64,000 nucleotides of DNA from Areca catechu (Eukaryota; Streptophyta; Magnoliopsida; Arecales; Arecaceae), in assembly GCA_021397845.1 (NCBI GenBank), contig CM038043.1, positions 128,694,013 through 128,758,012 on the forward strand. Direction: 5' to 3'. Positions 1 to 10,005 of the stretch are shown here, in pieces. Both the position numbers and the translations under genes were made by a program. The notes beneath the pieces are model-generated. The model saw only the letters and a list, made by a program, of their open reading frames with translations, did not search any database and had not been told where the DNA came from. Numbering within the stretch: the stretch's first letter is position 1; each line of letters begins with the position of its first letter.

Positions 1-104
1 AACTATTAAGAAATTTTAAAAATTTTACTCTTTAAAGATAAAAAATAAAATTTCCAACAATGCCAAACCCAGGAGACAACTATTATAACGCAATATATAG
101 GAAG
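1..104. other. AT-rich flank, nothing recognised
   Basis: Short AT-rich stretch to the left of the first GC-rich LTR. The base composition changes sharply at about 105, where a TGTTG terminus begins. I see no gene, RNA or repeat in it. Confidence 0.4.
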
Positions 105-900
105 TGTTGCCGATCTCACCGCCGCGCCTGTGGCTTCGGAGCCGCTGATCCGACTAGACCGTCTCGCCCCCGGGGTCTCCTGGCTTGTTCGAACCTGCAA
201 GGCAAGGTCAGAATCCCTGGCCGGGAGTTCCGGCGAGGGAGCTCTGACGGTCAAGTTAGTAGACGGCGAGAGGGAACATAGTCTCTGAGTCGGGCCCCCG
301 AAGGAGTCCCAGACTTAGAGATCGTGCTAGCAAGAAAGGTTCCAGAAAGAATAGAAACCCGGCCTGGTTCCTTCACCGAGCTCACACCAAAGGTCTCCTT
401 TCGGGATCTTGGATCCTGCTCCTGGAACAGAGTCTCCTCCCCCAGCCTTTGTTTCTTGCTTACCTTGTCGTCTATTCTCTCCTTCCTTTTTACTCCTCTT
501 GTCACCTCTTCCTCTCCCGCCTCTGGGAGGCTCCTTCGTCGCTTTCATCTCCTCCCCCCACATCTTTCCCTTTTCCCTTCTGGATCAAAGAGCCAGGCGG
601 CTTCCCGGCCTTGCTTGCCGAGCCTAGCGAGGAAAGGGCAAAGGGAGGGCGCCGGGCAGACCGGCGACCAGACCTTGGGTCGAGTGCGAGCGCTCTCCTT
701 CCCAGGCACCGACAATATCCGTTATCGGGTCCTGTTTTGTCAGGGCCTCGCCTCTCGACTGCGGGACCTGTCGGGCCGATGTAAGTGGTGTTTCGTGTGT
801 CGCTGCCGACCGTATGGGCGCTACTCTCGGGGTGCGGCATGCATGGCTCGAGGGGCAATCTTGGAGCACGTGCTCCTGTTCCTCGGAAGCTTCTTCGCAC
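105..900 (-). repeat. 3' LTR (U5/R part) of Tat element 1
   Basis: The left terminus reads TGTTGCCG at 105, resembling the solo LTR at 23265. On the minus strand, positions 232-260 carry a GACTTGAcCGTCaGAG version of a block found in the other Tat-type LTRs of the window. The right limit is uncertain because the 185-bp array that follows may belong to U3. No partner LTR or target duplication is available. Confidence 0.55.
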
Positions 901-904
901 AGGT

Positions 905-1975
905 TGGCCGACCTCGGCGAGGTGGGACCGTCTCGGGGTGCCACCTGGCGAGGGAGCGGGGAGGCCGTCGGCTTCGACCGAGGTGGACCCCTCCTGGGTG
1001 GACACCTGGCGGTGCGGTAGAGGGGCGCTCGATTTCGGCCGAGGTGGTCCCGTCTCCGGGCGCCACCTGGCGAAGGAGTGAGGGGCCCGGCTCGACCTCG
1101 ACCGAGGTGGGACCGTCTCCGGGTGCCACCTGGCAAGGGAGTGGGGAGAACGCCGGCTTCGACCGAGGTGGACCCCTCCTGGGTGGACACCTGGTGGAGT
1201 GGTAGAGGGGTGCTCGACTTTGGCCGAGGTGGTCCCGTCTCCGGGCGCCACCTGGCGAAGGAGCGAGGGGCCCGGCTTGACCTCGACCGAGGTGGGACCG
1301 TCTCAGGGTGCCACCTGGCGAGAGAGCGGGGAGGCCGTCGGCTTCGATCGAGGTGGACCCCTCCTGGGTGGACACCTGGCGGAGCAGCAGAGGGGCGCTC
1401 GACTTTGGTCGAGGTGGTCCCATCTCCGGGCACCACCTGGCGAAGGAGCGAGGGGCCCAGCTCGACCTCGGCCGAGGTGGGACCGTCTCAGGGTGCCACC
1501 TGGCGAGGGAGTGGGGAGTCCACCGGCTTCGGCCAAGGTGGACCCCTCCTGGGTGGACACCTGGCAAAGCGGCAGAGGGGCGCTCGACTTTGGCCGAGGT
1601 GGTCCTGTCTCCGGGCACCACCTGGCGAAGGAGCGAGGGGCCCGGCTCGACCTCGATCGAGGTGGGACCGTCTCAGGGTGCCACTTGGCGATGGAGCGGG
1701 GAGGCCGCCGGCTTCGGCCGAGGTGGACCCCTCCAGGGTGGACACCTGGCGGAGCGGCAGAGGGGCGCTCGACTTTGGCCGAGGTGGTCCCGTCTCCGGG
1801 CGCCACCTGGTGAAGGAGCGAGGGGCCCGGCTCGACCTCGGCCGAGGTGGGACCGTCTCAGGGTGCCACCTGGCGAGGGAGCGGGGAGGCCGCCGGCTTC
1901 GGTCGAGGTGGACCCCTCCTGGGAGGACACCTGGCGGAGCGGAAGGAAGGCCTGGACCGACCTCGACTTCGGCCG
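905..1975. repeat. 185-bp higher-order tandem array (3 x ~62 bp)
   Basis: GC-rich array. The phrase AGGTGGACCC recurs at 981, 1166, 1351, 1536, 1721 and 1906, exactly 185 bp apart. Each 185-bp unit holds three diverged monomers that begin CGAGGTGG, spaced 61, 61 and 63 bp, each containing a CACCTGGC-like core. It therefore has about 5.8 higher-order units, or about 17 monomers. Because 185 is not a multiple of 3 and the sequence is stop-poor, long meaningless ORFs run through it in several frames on both strands. It lies in the U3/3' UTR part of Tat element 1. Confidence 0.95.
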
Positions 1976-2216
1976 AGGCGGAGCCACACCTGATTTTGCC
2001 GAAAAAAACTCCACTTAGGTCGAATCACGCCCAGCGAAATCTGAGACATGCCACGTCATTGTTACGGCCATAACAGTTGCCCCCCATCCTCCCGTTTCGT
2101 TGAGGCATCGTGGCTCGGAACGTGGGGATTTAATGCGGAGATGACGTGGGGGAGGCAAAGATCTCGTGCCATGATTACCACGATCCCCATCGCCGTTCCT
2201 CGTTGCGCCCAAATCC

Positions 2217-2226
2217 CTATAAGAGG
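2217..2226 (+). promoter_or_regulatory. Candidate TATA box for the antisense ORF
   Basis: CTATAAGAGG on the plus strand, in GC-rich surroundings, about 340 bp upstream of the likely ATG of the antisense ORF at 2565. The position suits an independent plus-strand promoter. I see no equivalent box at the same place in the second copy (about 40.6-41.1 kb), so this is tentative. Confidence 0.35.
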
Positions 2227-2564
2227 TCGCCATGTGTTGCCTTTCCAGTCGCAATTAATGCGTCGCTTCGAAACAGAGGCCGTTTCCCTGCAACCGAAGC
2301 GTCGGTGTTGGGCGTGCATCCACGCGGCATCCATCCGATGGCCCGGAGCGGAATGACGGGTATGGCTACTGTCGATTGAGTTTGAAAAGGAGGAGACTTT
2401 TCGGAATGAGGCCCTTTTCCTTGCTCCGTCGACGGTTTGCAGCAGGCTATCCCTCTCCCCCGAGTTGCCGCCTCTTTTGCACAGTGCATTTCGGTGAGTG
2501 CTTCTGTTTTCTTCTTCGCTCCATCCCTTTCCTTCAGCGTTCTTTCCTCATCACCTTCTTCCCT

Positions 2565-4780
2565 ATGGCGCGCCGCTGCCATGTTTCATCTAACCCGGAC
2601 GAGGCCGGTCCGTCCCGGTCGAGGACTCCATCGTCTTCCTCCTCGGAAGCGAAGATAATCCCGGAGGAGACCCGTAGGCGACTCCAGCCTAGGGGTATCA
2701 CCATAGGCATCCCTAGGGGTCTTAGGTCTCCCCCCGTCTTGTCTGCCCATCCTATCTCCTCTCTTCTGCCTCCGGCCCTTCCTTTCGTCAGTCCCTCCGG
2801 TCACGTTTCAACGATGACCGAAGGTGACCTTTCCTTGCTCTGGGAAGTCTATGGCATCCCAGGGTCGATCCATCTTTCTCTCCCGCAGCCCGGGGATCAT
2901 GTCACCCTGAGCGTTCCCGGCCGCATTGCCTTCTACGAAGACTTCCTCCTTGGGGATCTTCGGTTTCCTCTACACCCCTTTTTCCTTTCTTTCCTTAGCC
3001 ATTTCCGTCTGGTCCCGGCCCAGTTTGCTCCCAATGCCATCCGGGTCATCTTCTCCTTCATCGTTTTCTGCCACTTCCACGGGTTTGTTGCCCGTTTCTC
3101 CCTCTTCAGGGCTCTTTTCACCCTAAAGCGGTAATCCACTGATGACGGCTGGTGGTACATCTCGACCCGGCCCAGGTATCTCCGGTTCGACCTTCCTTCC
3201 TCCATCAAGGGTTAGAAGAACTGGTTCTTTTTCGCCTCGATCGAGGATGTCGACTGGGCCTGGAGCGAACCAGATCGGTGTCCGAATCAGAACTCCCAGG
3301 TCGAGCCGGCGGACCAGGAGGCTTACTCCCAGCTTTTGAGCGACGTGGTCCCATCGCTCGATGTTCTACTCTCAGAGCAGAACTTGTTCGAGGCGGGGAT
3401 CAGTCCCATCCGAGAGCCGGGTGAGGCTCAGCTTCTCTCTTACTCGGCATTTCCCCACTTTCTCCCCTTCTTTCTTTGACTGACCGACCTCCTTTCCTTT
3501 GCAGGCATGAAGTTCTCGATGGAGAATCTCTTGGAGGGCGCAGCCTGGAGAGATGTCACCGAGGGAGACAAGCCCGCGGCGAAGAGGGCTCGCACTGAGG
3601 TGAGCCAAGAGGTCGTGCCGGTGCCCACGCCAGGTCCAGCAGTTGCAGCTCCCTTGCCCAGGCCACCTCAGGCCCGGGCCACCGACGCTCCAGTCGTCCG
3701 CCCTGACGGGGCTACCGAGGAGGGAGGCCCGTCGGCAGTGGTTCCCCCCCAAGCTGGCCCCATCATCATTGTAGCCCTGACGGCGCCGCCTGCGACTCCA
3801 GCTGCCCCGCCGGTGGCAGTCCCACCCGGGGGGTCGGTCGCCCCTGCCGTCGATCTGACCGCCCTGCCGTCGACAATCACCAACCGGTGCTCCGTGATCA
3901 GCGAGCAGGGGCTCGCGGAGAAGGTGATGGAGTTCGCCTGCACCTCCCGGGATCGCCGACTTCGGGGCGGCCGGGACTATGCCGATGCCCTGCTCGGGAT
4001 CCTCCCGCAGCTCTTCACGGTAAGTCCGAGCTCGGATCCCTCTCTTTTACAATTCCAGCAAACTCTTCACTGACCAACTCTCCTTTTCATGCAGATTGGG
4101 ACCGACGTGCTCCTGTTGAGGAACTTCCTCACAGGGTAAGCCAAGAAAGACGCCGAGAAGGAGGAGAAGCTCGGCAAGCTCACAGCGGACGTGAAGGACC
4201 TCATGGAAAAGGGGGTCGAGCTGCGGGAAAGCAACCAGGCCCTTCAATCTGACCTGGCACGTGCCGAGGGGCGCGTCAAGGAACTGGAGTCCTCTCTGTC
4301 CGAGGAGAGGATCTCCAACCAGCGGCGCACGGAGGAGGACGCGGTGAAGAGGGCTCGTCTCCGAGCCCATTCCCAGTCACTGGAGCGCCAGCTGGAGGAG
4401 GCCCAGCGGGAAGCGAGCGCGGCCAAGGAACGGAGCGCCTACATCAATGGGCTCTTGGAGGCCTCGAAGCGGGAGGCACAGGAGGCCGTCCCGAGATTCC
4501 GGGCCTCCGACGAGTACATCTCGGAGGTCCGAGAGGCCACCGTGGACTCCTTTCTGAAGGGGTTCTAGGTGTGCCGGAAAAAGGTGGGGTCCTTCTATCC
4601 CGAGCTCGACCTTAGTGGGGTGGTGCTTGGTGGTAGAAGGCAAGGGCCCACCGGCGAGGCTCCGGTTGTAGCGAGCGACACAGCTGTAGATCCGGAGTGG
4701 CCCTCCGAGTAGCCAGCCACCGACGGCGAGGACGGAGAACGCGCGCCCTAGCCTGAAGATCCCGCCATCGCGCCGAACTA
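2565..4780 (+). pseudogene. Tat antisense ORF (PF04195 type), three exons
   Basis: Encodes the putative gypsy-type transposon protein found antisense between pol and the 3' LTR of Tat elements; its function is unknown. Exon 1 (2565-3420) starts with a Ser/Pro-rich segment. It then holds the conserved domain, with HPFF, LVPAQ-APNAIR, FSLFRALFTLKR and a later PSSIKG-KNWFFFASIE block. Intron 1 is 3421-3504 (GTGAG...GCAG, 84 bp). Exon 2 (3505-4019) is Pro/Ala-rich. Intron 2 is 4020-4094 (GTAAGT...GCAG). Exon 3 encodes a long charged coiled coil (ADVKDLMEKGVELRESNQAL onward). Both joins keep the reading frame. Breaks: a stop in exon 1 just after LFTLKR (about 3132), a TAG at SIKG-stop-KNW, a TAA at 4137 and a TAG at 4566. 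A second, diverged copy at 41108-43610 supports the exon structure. Confidence 0.8.
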
Positions 4781-5040
4781 GGCCTCCAGTTGTATTCTCT
4801 TCTTCTCTTTTTTTCCCTTTTTTTTTTGAGGACTCCCAGCCTATCGGGACTCCTTCAGTGTAACTCTTCTTTTTCAAATCAATGAAAACTTAGATTTTGC
4901 TAAGTCTTGGCCTCATATCTCTTTTTTTCTTCTCTGTGTCTTGTCGAGATGTTTGTGTCAAGTGAGGAGACGAGGTCCTACGGCTGGCTCCGGGCTGAGT
5001 CCGCGGGTAGACTGGGTTCCATCCGGTGTTCAGATCAAAG
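4781..5040 (+). other. 3' flank of antisense ORF with poly(A)-type signal
   Basis: Pyrimidine-rich stretch after the antisense ORF. AATCAATGAAAAC at 4877-4889 is a plausible plant poly(A) near-upstream element for the plus-strand transcript. The second copy has AATAAA in the equivalent place (43705). No coding potential is seen. Confidence 0.4.
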
Positions 5041-5410
5041 TTCGGAGCTCCTGGGTTGGGTGACAGTAGAGCAGGCCTTGCGCGAGTCCTTCGGGCTTGT
5101 CGGGCTGCTCTCCATGATCGCGTGAGCGAGCTGGGCTCTGCCCCGCCTTCCAGACCGAAGTTCGAGACTTTCGGACAGAACCCCGGGGCCGCAGGCTTTG
5201 TTCAAGCCTTGCGCGGCTTGCCGAGCTATTCTTTGTGATCGTGTGGGTGAGTTGGGCTCTACCCCGCCTTCCAGACCGAAGTCCGAGACTTCCGGACTGA
5301 ACCCCGGGGCCGCAGGCTTTGTTCAAGCCTTGCACGACTTGCCGAGCTGTTCTCCGTGATCGCGTGGGCGAGCTGGGCTCTACCCCACCTTCCGGGCTGA
5401 ATTCCGGGAC
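5040..5410. repeat. 121-bp tandem array between antisense ORF and pol
   Basis: About three units. The phrase (c/t)TGGGCTCT recurs at 5131, 5252 and 5373, 121 bp apart, within longer similarity that includes CCGCCTTCCAGACCGAAG and GCAGGCTTTGTTCAAGCC. It sits exactly where the plus-strand antisense ORF and minus-strand pol converge. Confidence 0.85.
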
Positions 5411-5541
5411 TTCTCGCTTTCTCGGGTCTCCGGCCATGGCCGTGTTTGCCGAACTCAGAGCCATGCGTCCGTTTTCCTACGAGGCGAGAAAGAGCGTTTG
5501 AGGTAAAAGAATTTTATTGCAGGAGTTGGGGGAACCTTAAA

Positions 5542-6640
5542 TCATTGATAATACATCCTTAAGTTCGAGGCGTTCCAAGTCCGAGGGAATCTGGATCCTC
5601 CCAATTCCTCCAGGTAATAGGCTCCATAAGAGAGAACTTCTACCACCCTGTACGGGCCTTCCCAATTTGGGGAGAGCTTCCCGCACTCTCGTGGCTGAGA
5701 AGCTTCAGCGCGCCGGAGCACCAGATCTCCGGGGCGAAAGGACTTTGGTCGCACCCGGGAGTTGTAGTACCTGGCCACTCGCTGCCTGTACGCCACCATT
5801 CGGACTCGAGCCTTATCCCTCATCTCCTCAAGAAGGTCCAGGTTGAGCATCATCCTGGCGGAGTTCTCCGCTTCGTTGTACTGCTCCACGCGCAGAGTGG
5901 GTAGACTGAGCTCGATCGGGATAACCGCCTTGGCTCCGAAGACGAGATTGAACAGGATCTCGTCGGTGGCCGTCCTCAGGGTGGTGTGGTATGCCCACAG
6001 GACGCTTGGGAGCTCTTCTGCCCACCTGCCCTTGGCCAGGTCCAGCCTCGTTCGGAGGCCTTGCAGGATGGCCCTATTCGTGACCTCGGCTTCTCCATTC
6101 GTCTGTGGGTGCGCCACCGAGATGAAGCGATGGTGGATGCCGAGGTCACTGCAGAATTCTTCAAACTCCCGGCAGTCGAACTGACGCCTGTTATCGGTGA
6201 TCACGATGTGGGGGAGGCCAAAATGGCAGATGATCGACTTCCAGAAAAACTTGGCGACGTTTGCCTCTGTGATTCGCGCCAAGGGTTCGGCCTCAACCCA
6301 CTTCGTGAAGTAGTCGATGGCCAAGATCAGGAACTTCCACTGTCCGGACGCCGGGGGAAATGGTCCTAGGAGATCCATTCCCCACTGGGCGAATGGCCAC
6401 GGAGCTGAGAGCTGGAAGATTGGAGTGGAGGGCTGCCGCTACACCACGGCGTGCCGTTGGTACCGATCACACTTCTTCACGAAATCGGCGGCATCCTCCT
6501 TCATCGTCTCCCAGAAATAGCCTTGACGGAGGGCCTTGTAGGCCATCGTTCTGCCCCCCACGTGGTTCCTGCAGATGCCCTCATGGATTTCTTGGAGAAT
6601 GAGTATGGCCTCTACGGGTCTCAGGCACTTGAGGAGGGGA
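5542..6640 (-). pseudogene. Tat element 1 integrase
   Basis: Integrase inserts the cDNA into chromosomes. In coding order: an HHCC-type zinc finger (HEGICRNH ... KKCDRYQRH, where the last expected Cys has become Tyr), then the catalytic core with Asp in AIDYFTKW, Asp in VITDNRRQF and Glu in GEAEVTN. The C-terminal domain follows (FRPGDLVLRR, KLSPNWEGPYRV) and ends RMYYQ-stop. The catalytic triad is intact. One in-frame TAG separates the zinc finger from the core (after RHAVV), at a position where the family usually has Gln. The core-to-C-terminus ORF from 6378 to 5542 is uninterrupted, which is unusual for this window. Order and orientation fit pol of the same element. Confidence 0.92.
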
Positions 6641-6819
6641 TAGGAGTAGGACCTTCGATATAGTTGCCCATCCATCAGGATGAACCGCGTGGCCTTCTTT
6701 TTGATAAAGCGGGCCGCTGCACGGTCCTCTGGCAAGGTACCATCGGTTATGTACTCGATGTACTTGTCCATCCAGCTAGGCTTACGGTTGACCTGTTGGA
6801 CCTCCACCGGGATCTCGTA

Positions 6820-7430
6820 GCATGGGGCCTTGAGGTGCTCTACATGAGCGCGACCCAGCATCGAGTCCGGCAGGGTCGCCAGCCGGGAGAGAGTGTCCGC
6901 ACGGGCATTTTCCCCGTGGGGGATATGGAAGATGCTGAAGCGCCCGAATCCGGCTGCACTCATTTTGACAAGCTCCAAATACTTCGCCATTTGAGGGTCG
7001 TGAGTAGCATATTCTCCGAAGATCTGTCCGGCCACCAGCTAGGAGTCAGTGAAGGCTTTGAGGTTGGCTACGCCCAGCTCGCGAGAGACTCTCAGCCCGG
7101 CGAGGAGTGCCTCGTATTCCTCCTGGTTGTTGGTTGCGGCGAGCTGGAAATGGAGTGCGCATTCGATGACGACCCCACCACTGTTGGCGAGAATGAGTTC
7201 GGCTCCGCTCCCGCCGGAGTTCGAGGCTCCATCCACGTGAAGGATCCAGGCGTCCTCCTCGGGTTCCTCGGGTCCTGGTTTCAACTGCTGGTGCGGGGAG
7301 TCCCCCTCTGGCTCCTTGCCTAGGCCCGTGCACTCGACCAAGAAGTCGGCCAATACTTGCGCTTTCATGGCCGACCTCAGCCTGTAAGCGATATCGAATT
7401 TGCTGAGCTTGAGTGCCCACTTCGCCAATC
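6820..7430 (-). pseudogene. Tat element 1 archaeal-type RNase H
   Basis: Second RNase H domain, a marker of the Tat lineage, placed between the RT-linked RNase H and integrase. Visible motifs in order: ILHVDGASN, NNQEEYEALLAGL, AFTDS followed by a stop, GQIFGEY, then HGENARADTLSRLA. The acidic catalytic positions (D of VDGAS, E of EYEAL, D of TDS, D of ADTLS) are all present. The stop is a TAG at 7036-7038 where the family has Gln (SDSQLV), a CAG-to-TAG change. Upstream sequence (AKWALKLSKFDI) is the tether from the first RNase H. Confidence 0.88.
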
Positions 7431-7439
7431 GCCCCGATG

Positions 7440-8570
7440 TGTCGGGTCAGCTAAGTATCGCTTTCAGCGGCTGAGCTCCACATCGCGGAGAAGTTTGCTA
7501 GTGTAGTACACCGGTCGTTGGACTCCCTGGTCGTCGATCCGAACTAGGACCGAGCTGATGGCCTCCGGGGTGACCGCTAGGTAGAGGATGAGTTCCTCTC
7601 CCTCTTCGAGCCTGGAAAGTAGTGGGGGCGATGTAAGCATCTTCTTTAGCTCTTCAAAGGCCTCCTGGCACTCCTCAATCCAGGCGAAGTCGTTCGTCTT
7701 CCTCAGCACTTGGAAAAAGGGTCGGCAGCAGTCGGCCGACATGGAGATGAACTGGCTCAGGGTGGCTATCCGACCGGTGAGTCGCTGCACTTGCTTCTTG
7801 GAGGTGGGCTGCTCCATGTCCAGGATGGCCTGGACCTTCTCCGGGTTGGCTTCGATTCCTCTCTGGGTTACCATGAACCCCAGGAACTTCCCGGCGGAGA
7901 CGCCGAAAGCGCACTTCGTCAGGTTCAGCTTCATATGATGAAGTCGGAGGTTGCTGAAGGTCTTCACCAGGTCGGCAACATGATCCGAGAGGGGCTTGCT
8001 CATTACCAGCATGTCATCCACGTACACCTGCATGTTGCGGCCGATCTGGTCCTTAAAGACTTTGTTGACCAGTCGCTGGTACGTGGCCCCGGCGTTCTTA
8101 AGGCCAAACGGCATCATCCTGTAACAGAAAGTTCCGCGGTCGGTGACGAAGGCGGTGTGCTCTTCATCCTCCGGGTTCATTCGGATCTGGTTGTACCCGG
8201 AGAAGGCATCCATGAAAGATAGGAGGCGATGCCCCGAGGTGGTGTCGACCAACTGGTCAATCTTTGGAAGAGGGAAGCTGTCCTTCGGGCAGGCTCGATT
8301 GAGATCGATGTAGTCCACACAGACCCTCCACTTGCCACTGCTCTTCTTCACTATGACCACATTCGCCAGCCAGCTGGGATACTGAACTTCCCGCACAAAG
8401 CCGGCGGCGAGGAGTTTCTCCACCTCTTCGTTGATGGCCCTCTGCCTTTCCGCGGTGAAGCTCCTCTTCTTTTGGCGGACCGGGCGGCACCTCGGGTCCA
8501 CGTTCAGCCTGTGCGTAATGACCTCGGGGGGAATGCCCGGCATGTTGGCCACGGACCAAGCGAACACGTA
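7440..8570 (-). pseudogene. Tat element 1 reverse transcriptase and first RNase H
   Basis: Reverse transcriptase copies the element RNA. Motifs in order: EVITHRLNVDP, SFTAERQRAI, ANVVIVKKSSGKWRVCVDY, LLSFMDAFSGYNQI, MMPFGLKNAGATYQ, VYVDDMLVMS (active-site DD intact), GFMVTQRGIEANPEK, then the RNase H start with PVYYTSKLL. The ORF runs without a stop from the 8570 junction to 7464. At about 7464 an internal deletion, which I estimate from family alignment at roughly 90-100 bp, removes the middle of the first RNase H and joins RDVE to QPLKAILS out of frame. The N-terminus is lost: the first codons of the computed ORF (8571-8609) come from the neighbouring LTR. Confidence 0.92.
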
Positions 8571-9593
8571 TGATGGGGACATCATCCTGCACGAATCTCG
8601 GAGCAGCATGAATCTCGGAGTAGCAAATAAATTTGAAAAATAAATTTAGGATTTATCTTTTATTTGAAATTTAAATTAGGATTTTGTTGGTTATGATTGA
8701 GATATGGATAGGCTTATCTTATCCTATCTTTTATTTGAAATTTAAATTAGGATTTTGTTGGTTATGATTGAGATATGGATAGGCTTATCTTATCCTATCT
8801 TGTATTTAAATTTGAGTTATCCCTATCCTGTATTCAAATTCAAATGAGGGTTATGGAGCTTATAAATAACCCCTCATTCCTATTGTAAAAAGGGAGAAGA
8901 AATTGAATTTTTGGGATTTGGTTTGTCAGTTGGTTTGGCTGTTGTTGTTCAGGGCTATGGCCCATTATGTCTTCACCTACGGGTGTTGATGTTGTCTTTG
9001 TCCTTCGGGATATCGTAGGGGCGTGATGCCCTAGTTATCCCCCCATATTCGTTTTCCTCCACGTTCTTTGAAATCCCCCTCATGGCTCCAGGAGTGACCT
9101 GGGTGGCAGGTGAAATACCCTGGGCTCCGCGTGTAGTGAGATGGGTGGTAGGTGAGATACCCTAGACTGCATGTAGTGAGGTGGGTGGTAGGTATAATGC
9201 CCTAGAGGTGTGAAGTCTCTCTGTGAGAGTGGGTTTCAGGGTTCGTGGTAGTCCATCCTCGTTATCCTCCATCCCTATTTTTTCCTTCGTCACCACCATA
9301 AAGAAATCAGAAAATAGAAAAAAAATAGGATACCCTAATCTTCGGCGACTTCTTAGCTCGCCGACGATCCTATCCCTATCCCGTGCCCATGTGAGCCCCT
9401 TTGCTATGTGCTTGTTCTTCTAGGGTATCTGTGTGAGCCCCTTTGCTATGTGCTTGTTCTTCTTGGGGAATCTATGTGAACCCCAGTATTTTTCTTAACC
9501 CTGCACCCTCTTCTTTCCTCCTTCTTTGCAAATCCTAATCTCTGGTGACTTTCATGCTCGCCAGCGATCCAGTCGAATCTCTGTCCCGCATCA
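8571..9593 (+). repeat. 5' LTR of the short element (1023 bp)
   Basis: Starts TGATGGGG and ends CCCGCATCA. A TATA box (TATAAAT) lies at 8871-8877. Two near-identical copies of GTGAGCCCCTTTGCTATG occur at about 9392 and 9434. The middle (about 8890-9390), including a short repeat of GAGGTGGGTGGTAGGTG type, has no clear match in the 3' LTR. Confidence 0.85.
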
Positions 9594-9595
9594 AG

Positions 9596-9608
9596 TGGTA
9601 TTAGAGCT
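9596..9608 (+). promoter_or_regulatory. Primer binding site (Met-tRNA type)
   Basis: TGGTATTAGAGCT, two bases after the 5' LTR. It differs by one C-to-T from TGGTATCAGAGC, the standard plant initiator-Met tRNA primer site. Confidence 0.8.
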
Positions 9609-10005
9609 AAAGGATTAGGATTTTTTTATTTCATCATCGGCCCACTGTTCTCTTTCTTCCCTATTTCAAATCTCGTCCACGGATCCTTCCCCAACATCGA
9701 TGTCGGACCACCCTCCCCCCAGCCGATCACCCACCACCATTCCTCCCTTCCAGCCCTCACCCCTGTTTTCTGCTTCGTCTATGCCAAGCTCTCCAAGAAC
9801 TGCCTGCAGCCCATTTTCAAAGCACAGATTTCAAAGCACACCGATCTCAAAGCTGGAACATTTTCAAAGCAAAGTTGATTAAAAAAAAAAAAATTCATGG
9901 TTATGTCAAGCTAAAAGTTTGGAGTTCCCGGAGCTGAAGTCAAGCTGAAGCTGGAGCCTGACCCAAACTCGACAGAGTCAAGTTTTTTTCCCCACCATAG
10001 GAGAA
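9609..10005 (+). other. Interior of the short element, non-coding
   Basis: A Pro/Ser-rich ORF from 9700 to 9882 (MSDHPPPSRSP start) is the only open frame and is not recognised. The rest includes an A-run near 9880 and short GCTGAAG repeats. The last 16 bases (CCCCACCATAGGAGAA) are the likely polypurine tract. Confidence 0.5.

Larger units (their letters stand above)
105..8570 (-). mobile_element. Ty3/gypsy Tat-lineage element 1, truncated in RT
   Basis: Minus-strand LTR retrotransposon. Reading right to left it holds RT, RNase H, a second archaeal-type RNase H and integrase (8570 to 5542). Next come a 121-bp tandem array, an antisense ORF on the plus strand (2565-4780) and an LTR ending near 105. 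The second RNase H, and an extra antisense ORF between pol and the 3' LTR, are established traits of the Tat lineage. The 5' half (gag, protease, 5' LTR) is missing: pol stops at 8570, where another LTR element begins. The junction between LTR and 3' UTR, somewhere between about 900 and 2400, cannot be fixed without a second LTR. Confidence 0.85.

Noticed and set aside
905..1975. CRISPR-like appearance of regularly spaced repeats
   Set aside because: Units are contiguous and all parts repeat; there are no unique spacers, and the setting is a plant retrotransposon.
624..2073. Long ORFs of 160-330 codons on both strands (for example 1078-2073 plus, 821-1621 minus)
   Set aside because: They are by-products of the stop-poor GC-rich 185-bp tandem array; each repeat unit shifts frame and no known domain appears.
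2376..3134. Host gene on the plus strand upstream of a transposon
   Set aside because: A second copy sits in the same place in Tat element 3 and the domain is a known transposon-associated family, so it belongs to the element.
9596..9608. tRNA gene
   Set aside because: The match is only to the 3' end of initiator-Met tRNA, as expected for a primer site; no cloverleaf follows.
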